This document shows positions 44,953 through 52,347 of a stretch of DNA of 52,467 nt, piece after piece; within the stretch, counting starts at the first letter, position 1, and each line of letters opens with the position of its first letter. The notes below the pieces were generated by a model that was not told the DNA's origin, did no database searches, and saw nothing but the letters and a program-made list of their open reading frames with translations. This DNA comes from a virus. The translations under genes and the position numbers were made by a program. The stretch lies in IMG/VR virus record IMGVR_UViG_3300009370_000040, positions 1 to 52,467 of that record, one strand, 5' to 3'.

Positions 44953-46461
44953 TTGAGCAGCGAGCTATTATCGTCGCACAATCTTAGAGAGACTTTAATT
45001 ATATCACAAGAAAGTTCCGCATATATTACTCTTGATGCTGAACCCCATATAATTAAAGAAATGTCGGAACATTTTACTTTTTATGTTCCTGGCTATAAAT
45101 TTATGCCTGCATATAGAAATCGCACTTGGGACGGAAAAATACGATTACTTGATACTCGAAAGAGAAGAATATATGCAGGGCTATTAAAATATATCGAAAA
45201 ATTTTGTGAAGAGCGAGAATATAATGTTGTTATAGATCACACCACAATAAAGGGTGATGTTGAGTTTTCGTTAAAGGAAGCACAAGATTTTATTAACACG
45301 TTGAAGCTTCCGTTTTCAGTAGCAGAATGGCAACTTAAAGCCTTTGTTCATGCAGTTCGTAAAAAAAGATGCTTGCTTCTTTCTCCCACCGCATCTGGAA
45401 AATCTTTGATCATTTATCTTCTCATGAGATTTTATGAGAATAAGAAAAAGCTGATCATTGTTCCAACGACATCTCTTGTTGCACAAATGTATCATGATTT
45501 CGGTCATTATGGTGAACCAGAAGGATGGAAATCAGAAAATCATGTCCATCAAATTATGGCAGGTCGAGAAAAGGAAACTGACAAGAACATTGTGGTTTCA
45601 ACTTGGCAATCATTATTTCGTATGCCAAAAGAATATTTTGATCAATATGATGTTGTTATTGGTGATGAGTGTCATTTGTTTAAGTCAAAATCCTTGACCA
45701 CAATTATGACCAATATGACCAATGCCGAATATAGAATTGGAACGACAGGAACTTTAGATGATACGCAGACACACCAATTGGTTTTAGAGGGACTATTTGG
45801 TCTAGTAAAGGCTGTCACTACAACAAAAGACTTGATAGACAAACAATTTTTATCTGCATTTGAGATTAAGGCTATAACACTATCTTATCCAGAAGAAATC
45901 CGAAAAGAACTTAGTAAAGGTAAATATCAAGATGAGGTTGATTTTCTTGTAACAGATACTAAAAGAAACAATTTCATTCGTAATTTAACCCTAAGCCTGA
46001 AGGGAAATACTCTGGTTCTTTTTCAATATGTAGAAAAGCATGGTAAGCCTCTTTTTGAAATAATTAAAGAACAGGCTGATCCTTCTAGAAAACTATTCTT
46101 CGTCTATGGTGGAACAGATGTGGAACAAAGAGAAAAGGTCCGAGCTATTGTAGAATCTGAAAAAGATGCTATAATAGTAGCATCAAATGGGGTTTATTCT
46201 ACCGGAGTGAATATTAAGAATTTACATAATATCATATTCACCCATCCTGGTAAGTCTAAAATACGAACCCTTCAGAGTATTGGTAGAGGATTAAGAAAAG
46301 GTGAAAATAAGATAGCTGCGGTATTATATGACATCGTGGATGATCTTTCATATAAAAAGCGTGCCAATTTCTCTGTTCGCCATTTTTCAGAAAGATTCAA
46401 ATATTACAAGGCAGAAAAATTTTCTGTTAAAATTTATAAAGTAGATTTACTATATAAATAG
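44953..46461 (+). CDS. uvsW: UvsW-type RNA-DNA/recombination helicase
   Basis: A 502-residue superfamily 2 helicase like T4 UvsW (587), which unwinds R-loops and branched DNA and shifts replication from origin to recombination mode. The N-terminal domain ('GYKFMPAYRNRTWDGKIRLL') matches T4. Motifs in order are Walker A 'PTASGKS' (145-151), 'STWQS' (216-220), DECH (238-241), 'GTTGTL' and 'QSIGRGLRKGENKIAAVLYD'. The only start that keeps the conserved N-terminus is the TTG at 44953; an in-frame TAG lies at 44938-44940, and no good ribosome site is seen. The next ATG (45061) would delete conserved sequence. A weak start may keep its level low. The TAG stop lies in a late promoter. Confidence 0.92.
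   Translation: MSSELLSSHNLRETLIISQESSAYITLDAEPHIIKEMSEHFTFYVPGYKFMPAYRNRTWDGKIRLLDTRKRRIYAGLLKYIEKFCEEREYNVVIDHTTIKGDVEFSLKEAQDFINTLKLPFSVAEWQLKAFVHAVRKKRCLLLSPTASGKSLIIYLLMRFYENKKKLIIVPTTSLVAQMYHDFGHYGEPEGWKSENHVHQIMAGREKETDKNIVVSTWQSLFRMPKEYFDQYDVVIGDECHLFKSKSLTTIMTNMTNAEYRIGTTGTLDDTQTHQLVLEGLFGLVKAVTTTKDLIDKQFLSAFEIKAITLSYPEEIRKELSKGKYQDEVDFLVTDTKRNNFIRNLTLSLKGNTLVLFQYVEKHGKPLFEIIKEQADPSRKLFFVYGGTDVEQREKVRAIVESEKDAIIVASNGVYSTGVNIKNLHNIIFTHPGKSKIRTLQSIGRGLRKGENKIAAVLYDIVDDLSYKKRANFSVRHFSERFKYYKAEKFSVKIYKVDLLYK
46453..46460 (+). promoter_or_regulatory. T4-type late promoter upstream of the gp55 gene pair
   Basis: Exact TATAAATA whose last two bases begin the uvsW TAG stop (46459-46461), 18 bases before the ATG at 46479. 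Transcription from here would also cover gp55 (47013), creating a possible positive loop of the late sigma factor on its own gene. Confidence 0.72.
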
Positions 46462-46478
46462 AAAGAGAAGTGTAAACT

Positions 46479-46970
46479 ATGGAAAACACAACAGTCTCTT
46501 ACAAATACCTGAAGTTGATTACTGGAGATGAACTAGTATCTGCGGTTCATGTTTCCGATGATAATCCTTCCACCCTTATGTTGGAGAGACCTTTAAGATT
46601 GATATTCATGCCTGATCATGCTTCTGGATCTTTATCCAGTTTTTATATTTCCTTAGGACCGTGGATACCCTGTTCAGATGATATTCACTTTACCATCAAG
46701 AAGGATAATGTGTTGGTTATGTCTAATGTCAGTCCAGAGATGATTCGGCAATATAAGATCTCTAATAAGGATATTGGCGGTAAAATTGTAAGCCCTGAAG
46801 AATCTAAAAAAATGATTGATAAGGAAATGCTTGAGGCTGATGAAAGGATTGTAAATTTGTTAGATGGTTTATCTCAACTAGAAGCGTTGTCTGATCTGGA
46901 AGACTATGATACCTCTACAGGAAAAACTTCATTCCCTCCAAGAAAAAAGGGCAAAAAACTTTTAAATTGA
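46479..46970 (+). CDS. Small protein with Sm-like N-terminal pattern, unrecognised
   Basis: A 163-residue protein. The N-terminal ~90 residues ('YKYLKLITGDELVSAVHVS', 'TLMLERPLRLIF', 'LGPWIPCSDDIHFTIKKDNV') have the strand pattern of the small Sm-like proteins often seen in marine T4-like phages. Residues ~105-140 are helical and acidic, and the last ~20 are basic ('FPPRKKGKKLLN'). It lies between uvsW and the late sigma gene and has its own late promoter. Possible roles are RNA binding or a transcription co-factor (the T4 co-activator gp33 is not otherwise seen here), but this is speculative. Confidence 0.55.
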   Translation: MENTTVSYKYLKLITGDELVSAVHVSDDNPSTLMLERPLRLIFMPDHASGSLSSFYISLGPWIPCSDDIHFTIKKDNVLVMSNVSPEMIRQYKISNKDIGGKIVSPEESKKMIDKEMLEADERIVNLLDGLSQLEALSDLEDYDTSTGKTSFPPRKKGKKLLN

Positions 46971-46992
46971 CACTATATAATGGTGCTATATT
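46967..46992 (+). promoter_or_regulatory. Probable sigma-70-type promoter for gp55
   Basis: TTGACA (46967-46972) and TATATT (46987-46992) with TGC before the -10, overlapping the end of the preceding gene. The 14-base spacer is short, but the extended -10 and the close resemblance to the uvsY promoter (both contain GTGCTATA) support it. A TATAAT at 46976-46981 is an alternative -10 without a good -35. Confidence 0.5.
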
Positions 46993-47012
46993 GATTAGGA
47001 TAAAATAATACA

Positions 47013-47579
47013 ATGGAAAAAACAAAATCTAATACTAAAGCTAAAGCCAATCATTATGTTGATAATACATTGTTTTTAGATGAAATGTTAAAGTTTAGAA
47101 ATTCAGTTATTGAATCTAAGCTCAACAATACCGAAAGGCCTCAGGTTCCTAATTATGTTGGAGAATGCTTTCTGAAGATTGCAGAACATCTTTCATATAA
47201 ACCCAATTTCATCAACTATACCTTCAGAGAAGAAATGATTTCAGATGGAATTGAAAATTGTTTACAGTATATTGATAACTTCGATCCCGAGAAATCTAGA
47301 AATCCCTTTGCATATTTTACTCAAATAATTTACTTTGCATTTTTGCGAAGGATCCAAAAAGAAAAGAAACAGCTTTATGTGAAGTATAAATCATTAGAAA
47401 GGTCTGGAATGATGGAAGGTATTATGGCTCAACAGGCGCCCGGCGGAGGAGATGAATTTCGTTTAGGTAAATATAACGACAGCATTTATTCCAATCTCTA
47501 TGATTTTATCGAGGAGTTTGAAGCTAAAGCGACGGCCAATAAGAAAAAGGCGGCCGCAAAAAAGAAGCCAAAGGCATAG
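47013..47579 (+). CDS. gp55: Late-transcription sigma factor gp55
   Basis: A 188-residue homologue of T4 gp55 (185), the minimal sigma factor that directs host RNA polymerase to TATAAATA late promoters. The sigma region-2-like core is clear: 'EEMISDGIENCLQYIDNFDP' then 'PFAYFTQIIYFAFLRRIQKE' and 'KKQLYVKYKSLE'. The C-terminus ends in an Ala/Lys-rich tail ('KKKAAAKKKPKA') that is more basic than the rest. Its presence fits the eight or nine TATAAATA-type sites found in the window. Confidence 0.93.
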   Translation: MEKTKSNTKAKANHYVDNTLFLDEMLKFRNSVIESKLNNTERPQVPNYVGECFLKIAEHLSYKPNFINYTFREEMISDGIENCLQYIDNFDPEKSRNPFAYFTQIIYFAFLRRIQKEKKQLYVKYKSLERSGMMEGIMAQQAPGGGDEFRLGKYNDSIYSNLYDFIEEFEAKATANKKKAAAKKKPKA

Positions 47580-47615
47580 TTGATATAATAAACATAATGG
47601 AAGGAGCATCTTACG

Positions 47616-48692
47616 ATGGCTAAGATTGTTCTATTGACGGATACGCATTTTGGCGCCAGAAATGATTCTGCTATATTCAGAGAGTATTTTTTCAAGTTCT
47701 ATAATGAATTGTTCTTCCCCTTTCTTGAAGACAATAACATTAAAACTGTTGTACATTTAGGTGATATTGTAGATCGCCGAAAGTATATTAACTTCAATAC
47801 CCTAAAATCATTTCGCGATGATTTTGTATTTCGATTAGGTAGGATGGGAATTGACACCCATATTATTATAGGCAACCATGACTGCCACTATAAGAATACC
47901 AATCGTATTAATTCAATGGATACTTTATTTAGCACATTAGACGGTAAATATGAACCTTGGATATATTCATCGCCTACTGAAGTTAATATCGACGGTTTGA
48001 ATATTCTTATGGTTCCTTGGATTAATTCTGAAAATTATGACGAATCTGTTGATCTCATAAAAACCAGTGCGGCTCCTGTTCTTATGGGGCATCTTGAGAT
48101 TAAAGGGTTTTTAATGGACCAAAAGATGAGAAACCCTATAGGTTTGAACGCATCATTGTTCGATAGATTTGACATGGTTATGTCTGGTCATTTTCATCAT
48201 AAGTCTGATAATGGAACAATCTTTTATCTTGGTAATCCATATGAAATGACATGGATTGATTATAATGATAAACGAGGATTTCATACCTTTGATACTGAAA
48301 CTAGAGAACTAGAGTTCATTCAAAATCCTTATCGAATGTTTCATAAGATTTATTATGATGATACCGATAAGACATTTGAAGAGGTTACGATACAAGAATT
48401 CGAGAAATATAAGAACACGAACGTTAAAGTTGTGGTTCAAAATAAAACGAACCCTTATTGGTTTGATATTATGTTGGATGGTCTGTATAAAGTGGGGCCG
48501 AATGATGTGAAAATTGTAGAAGACTATAGTGAAGTTATTTTAGAGGATGAGATGGGTGTTGATCAAGCCGAAGATACTATGAGTATTTTAAACACATACA
48601 TTGATTCTTTAAACTCTAATACAGATAAGACTAAGTTGAAAAGTTTGTTTAAAGAGTTGTACCAAGAAGCTAATACCCTTGGAACTGAATAA
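47616..48692 (+). CDS. gp47: Recombination nuclease subunit gp47 (SbcD/Mre11-like)
   Basis: A 358-residue homologue of T4 gp47 (339), a Mre11-type metallophosphoesterase that with gp46 resects DNA ends. Motifs in order: 'LTDTHFG' (D9, H11), 'VHLGDIVDRR' (D50), 'IIGNHDCH' (N87-H88-D89), 'LMGHLEIKG' and 'MSGHFHHKSD'. All metal-binding positions look intact. AAGGAG precedes the ATG by a normal distance. The gp46 ATG follows 8 bases after the stop. Confidence 0.95.
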   Translation: MAKIVLLTDTHFGARNDSAIFREYFFKFYNELFFPFLEDNNIKTVVHLGDIVDRRKYINFNTLKSFRDDFVFRLGRMGIDTHIIIGNHDCHYKNTNRINSMDTLFSTLDGKYEPWIYSSPTEVNIDGLNILMVPWINSENYDESVDLIKTSAAPVLMGHLEIKGFLMDQKMRNPIGLNASLFDRFDMVMSGHFHHKSDNGTIFYLGNPYEMTWIDYNDKRGFHTFDTETRELEFIQNPYRMFHKIYYDDTDKTFEEVTIQEFEKYKNTNVKVVVQNKTNPYWFDIMLDGLYKVGPNDVKIVEDYSEVILEDEMGVDQAEDTMSILNTYIDSLNSNTDKTKLKSLFKELYQEANTLGTE

Positions 48693-48700
48693 GGATTAAT

Positions 48701-50419
48701 ATGGCATTGGAATTTCAGAAGGTTCGTTGGAAAAATTTCCTTTCTTCGGGAAATAATTTTATTGAGATTGAACTAAACAAATCAACCAGAACACTTATTA
48801 TAGGAAAAAATGGTTCAGGAAAAAGCACACTTCTTGATGCCATTACCTTTGGTTTGTTTGGAAAGCCGTTTCGCAAGATTAGTAAACCCACGCTGATCAA
48901 TAGTATTAACGATGGATCGTGTTGCGTTGAAATTGAGTTTTGTATTGGGAATAAACGGTATCATGTGGAGCGAGGAATTAAACCCAATTTATTTAATATA
49001 ACAATAAATGGAACTACACTCGACCAGGCGTCTAGTGTAAAAGATGCACAGGAATATTTTGAAGAACAAATTTTACACCTCAATTATAAGTCGTTTACCC
49101 AGGCTGTTATTTTGGGAAGCGCAACATTTCTTCCTTTTATGCAATTAACAGCAGCCCATAGAAGAGAAGTGATTGAAGACTTGTTGGATATTAGAATATT
49201 TTCAGGAATGAATTCTATTCTGAAAGAACGCATTAGTGAGGTTAAGTCTAAAATTTCTGATAATACACACAACATAGAACTAACTGAAGAAAAAATAGAA
49301 ATTCATAATAATCATCTTAAAAAATTACAGACGAACCACCAGGCAAAATTAGAAAAAAATAGAGAAGAGATAAAAGAGTCCCATGAAACTATCGTGGCAC
49401 ATAAATCTGAAATAACAACTCTTTCCAATCAAGTGCAAAATTTAAATGTCACAATTACAGATCAAGATAAATTACAAAAATCTAAAAAATCTATAGAGGG
49501 GCTGTTGTTTAAAATACAAACAAATGAGTCTAAGATAAAAAAGGAAATTGATTTTTATACGGACCACGATGACTGCCCGACTTGTGAACAAAAAATTGAT
49601 GCAGGATTTAAATCAAAGACTATTGAAAATAAGTCTCTTAAATTAAATGAATTAGAACAAGCATTGCTTGATCTTGAGGAAAAGGTTAAAGGAGTAGACA
49701 AGAGACTGTCAGAAATTTCTGGTGTGAAAGATCAAATTAACGAATTGCAAAATTCGATCAATGTGGAAAATAATTCGATTTCTGCTTTGACGCAGTATGT
49801 CAAAAAAATACAAGAGGAAAATGAAACCTTACAGGAAACAAAAGGTGATCTTAATAAGGAAAAAGAAACCATAAAAACATTGTTGTCCGAAACAAAAGAA
49901 TTGGAAAAATCACAAGAGGCACTATCGAATACAAAATCATTATATCAAACGGCTGGTGATCTATTAAAAGATTCAGGAATAAAAACATTAATCATAAAGC
50001 AATATATTCCTATCATTAATAAACTAATCAACCAACACTTGGCTGATATGGATTTTTTCGTTCACTTTACTCTAGACGAAAACTTTCAAGAGACAATTAA
50101 AAGTAGGCATAGGGATCAGTTTTCGTATTATAATTTTAGTGAAGGTGAGAAGAAGAGAATTGATCTTGCCCTTCTGTTTACCTGGAGGTCTGTGGCACGA
50201 CTTAAAAATTCAATCAACACTAATCTTTTGATTTTGGATGAAGTTTTTGATAGTTCATTAGACATGGATGGTACTGAAGAGTTTATGAAAATTTTATATT
50301 CATTAGGTGAAGGACAAAACGTGTTTGTAATTTCCCATAAAACAGACATGCTGCATGATAAATTTGACGCATCGATTAAGTTTGAAAAAGTAAGAGGTTT
50401 TAGTCAGGTGGCTGCATGA
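48701..50419 (+). CDS. gp46: Recombination nuclease subunit gp46 (SbcC/Rad50-like ATPase)
   Basis: A 572-residue homologue of T4 gp46 (560). It has Walker A 'GKNGSGKS' (35-42), a Q-loop region 'SFTQAVILGSATFLPFMQ', two coiled-coil arms (about 180-285 and 300-415) joined by a zinc hook 'DDCPTCEQ' (C292, C295), the ABC signature 'NFSEGEKKRIDLALL' (S480) and Walker B 'LLILDEVFD' (509-517). It partners gp47 in end resection for recombination-dependent replication. Its TGA overlaps the next gene (ATGATG at 50416-50421), coupling the accessory genes to this operon. Confidence 0.95.
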   Translation: MALEFQKVRWKNFLSSGNNFIEIELNKSTRTLIIGKNGSGKSTLLDAITFGLFGKPFRKISKPTLINSINDGSCCVEIEFCIGNKRYHVERGIKPNLFNITINGTTLDQASSVKDAQEYFEEQILHLNYKSFTQAVILGSATFLPFMQLTAAHRREVIEDLLDIRIFSGMNSILKERISEVKSKISDNTHNIELTEEKIEIHNNHLKKLQTNHQAKLEKNREEIKESHETIVAHKSEITTLSNQVQNLNVTITDQDKLQKSKKSIEGLLFKIQTNESKIKKEIDFYTDHDDCPTCEQKIDAGFKSKTIENKSLKLNELEQALLDLEEKVKGVDKRLSEISGVKDQINELQNSINVENNSISALTQYVKKIQEENETLQETKGDLNKEKETIKTLLSETKELEKSQEALSNTKSLYQTAGDLLKDSGIKTLIIKQYIPIINKLINQHLADMDFFVHFTLDENFQETIKSRHRDQFSYYNFSEGEKKRIDLALLFTWRSVARLKNSINTNLLILDEVFDSSLDMDGTEEFMKILYSLGEGQNVFVISHKTDMLHDKFDASIKFEKVRGFSQVAA

Positions 50420-51564
50420 TGGAAGAAAAAAAACCATGGATGAAAGGTTATGAGTTAGAATACCTTAAAGAAATAGAAACATTTTATTCGTATTATAATA
50501 CATATGCCATGTCTCCTTTTAATTCATTCAAAAAGAATAATGTAGCAGAAGGATTGCACGACAAATCATTATACTTTGATGGAGATGTTGCATTTACTAG
50601 TAAAATTTCAAAAGCTGCTTCTCCTATTAATATGTACCGTGGTGTAGTTATTGGGAACAAACAAAAGGGCGACTGTACTATAAAAAACTTAGCATGGAAA
50701 GAGGGCTGTCAATCAAAAGCCCTTGCAATTTTAAAAGAACATGAGATTGATAAACCATGTTGGCTTTATGTTTGGGGGGAGGATGCGAATTCAAAAGAAG
50801 TTGCTTTGAAGGCAGGATTCTCTTGGGTTGGAACAAAAATTACAACCTTTGCTGAATTATATGGAATTTATTTCAGACCATCATTAACAGATAATGCGTT
50901 GTTTGATGTTCCAAGAATACATCCAGACAGGTTGCCTGAAGAGGATTTTTCTTTAGAAAAACTTTCGTTAGATGATGTGACTCCTTTGATTGAATTTTTA
51001 TCAGAGCAAATTCAAAATTTGGACTTAGATTTCACGAATCATTATTCAAACTATAATAAAAATGGTGCATGGTCGGCACTATCGCTTCGTGGTTATACTC
51101 CTGATCCTGAATTTATTACCAAACCTATTGAGATGAATAAAAAGTGGAAAGAAGAACACGCAGACAAAATATTTGAAATGCAGGACACAATACTTAGAAT
51201 GAATCTGGCTTCAGTCGAACTTATACTAGATTTGATTCCAAGCACATTTCATCGAATTAGAATTATGCGACTTGCTCCTGGAGGAGGGGAACTTGAAAGA
51301 CATACTGATCAAGTTGATCCCGATTCTGGTATTCAAGACGGAAAAATTATGCGATTGCACTTTCCAATTATCACCAATGACTCTGTTGTATTTACCACAT
51401 GGAATGTTGATGGTACTAAAAAAAATGTACATATGAAGGTGGGGGAATGTTGGTATATTGATACTCGCAAGCCTCACCAGGCCATAAATACTGGAAAAAC
51501 AGATCGACTTCATTTGGTTGTTGATGTTGATGCAAATGATGATGTGAGAGGATTATTATGTTAG
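50416..51564 (+). CDS. Fusion of GNAT-like domain and Asp/Asn beta-hydroxylase-like 2OG-Fe(II) oxygenase
   Basis: A 382-residue protein in two parts. Residues ~1-155 resemble a GNAT acetyltransferase fold, best seen at 'KPCWLYVWGEDANSKEVALK' then 'AGFSWVGTKIT', the usual terminal GNAT strand-helix pattern; the acetyl-CoA loop is not clear, so activity is uncertain. Residues ~265-375 match the aspartyl/asparaginyl beta-hydroxylase family: 'ERHTDQVDPDSG' (H296, D298 as metal ligands), 'MRLHFPIITND', 'VGECWYIDTRKPHQAIN' (H354) and 'DRLHLVVDVD' (R364 for 2-oxoglutarate). All expected oxygenase residues are present. The substrate may be protein, free amino acid or a small molecule. The start may be either of two adjacent ATGs (50416 or 50419). 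It overlaps gp46 by 4 bases and the next gene by 7. Confidence 0.72.
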   Translation: MMEEKKPWMKGYELEYLKEIETFYSYYNTYAMSPFNSFKKNNVAEGLHDKSLYFDGDVAFTSKISKAASPINMYRGVVIGNKQKGDCTIKNLAWKEGCQSKALAILKEHEIDKPCWLYVWGEDANSKEVALKAGFSWVGTKITTFAELYGIYFRPSLTDNALFDVPRIHPDRLPEEDFSLEKLSLDDVTPLIEFLSEQIQNLDLDFTNHYSNYNKNGAWSALSLRGYTPDPEFITKPIEMNKKWKEEHADKIFEMQDTILRMNLASVELILDLIPSTFHRIRIMRLAPGGGELERHTDQVDPDSGIQDGKIMRLHFPIITNDSVVFTTWNVDGTKKNVHMKVGECWYIDTRKPHQAINTGKTDRLHLVVDVDANDDVRGLLC

Positions 51565-52346
51565 ATGGTAATGACGCAGAATACTACCTTCAAATTGTGA
51601 AAGATTGGATTGATCCAAATCCTGAGCCAGTTCTTAAAATGCACGAAGATTATATCGTGCTTCGAGATGACCTTTTAGGTGCCGGGACCAAAGTTCGAGG
51701 TGTAGATTATCTAATCGGACATATGCCAGAGTTTAAAGAAACCAAAGAGTGGGTTTTTGGTAGTTGTCCTGCCACAGGATATGCACAAATTAGTCTACCT
51801 GTGGTATGTGGCAAGTATGATAAGAAGGCTGTGCTGTTCATGGCAGAGCGAAAGCGAGAAAACCTTCATGGCTATCAGATTAAAGGATTGTCGTTGGGGG
51901 CAGACTATCGTTGGGTCCCTAATGGAATGTTAAATGTGACACAGAAACGCGCCAAAGATTATGTAGCAGAGAATCCAACAGAACGTGCAGTTTTGCCTTT
52001 AGGCTTAGAGCATCCATCGGTGATTGGTTCTTTCATTAAAGTTGCCCGAGCGTTGCCTATTGAACCTAAAGAAGTTTGGACTGTAGGATCAAGTGGAACG
52101 CTCAATCGTTCTCTTCAATTGGCTTGGCCTGATGCAGAAATTCATGTGGTGTCTGTTGGACATACCATGAAGGAACGTGAGGTTGGACGTGCTATATATC
52201 ATAGAAGTGAATTAAAATTTGACAAACCTGTCAAGCCAGAAGACGCGCCTCCCTTTCCATCAGCGCCCACTTATGACGCCAAGGCATGGAAATTTATACG
52301 AGAACACGCATCTTCAGGAGCATTGTTTTGGAATGTAGGAGCGTAA
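51558..52346 (+). CDS. Fold-type-II PLP-dependent-enzyme-like protein
   Basis: A 262-residue protein, starting inside the end of the oxygenase gene. The segment 'EDYIVLRDDLLGAGTKVRGV' then 'DYLI' resembles the N-terminal substrate/PLP-lysine region of the ACC-deaminase/D-cysteine-desulfhydrase group (K45 as candidate Schiff-base lysine). 'VWTVGSSGTLNRSLQLAWPD' then 'AEIHVVSVG' resembles the later phosphate-binding Gly-Ser loop (177-181) and following Rossmann strand. It is shorter than the usual ~330 residues, and the asparagine stacking motif after the lysine is not obvious ('SCPATGYAQISLP' stands in its place). It may be a divergent or specialised enzyme; reaction unknown. Assignment is from pattern only. 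Confidence 0.55.
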   Translation: MLDGNDAEYYLQIVKDWIDPNPEPVLKMHEDYIVLRDDLLGAGTKVRGVDYLIGHMPEFKETKEWVFGSCPATGYAQISLPVVCGKYDKKAVLFMAERKRENLHGYQIKGLSLGADYRWVPNGMLNVTQKRAKDYVAENPTERAVLPLGLEHPSVIGSFIKVARALPIEPKEVWTVGSSGTLNRSLQLAWPDAEIHVVSVGHTMKEREVGRAIYHRSELKFDKPVKPEDAPPFPSAPTYDAKAWKFIREHASSGALFWNVGA

Positions 52347-52347
52347 T

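Noticed and set aside
47584-47589. TATAAT in the gap before gp47 as a promoter
   Set aside because: No acceptable -35 hexamer at the right distance and no TG extension; an AT-rich gap makes chance matches likely.
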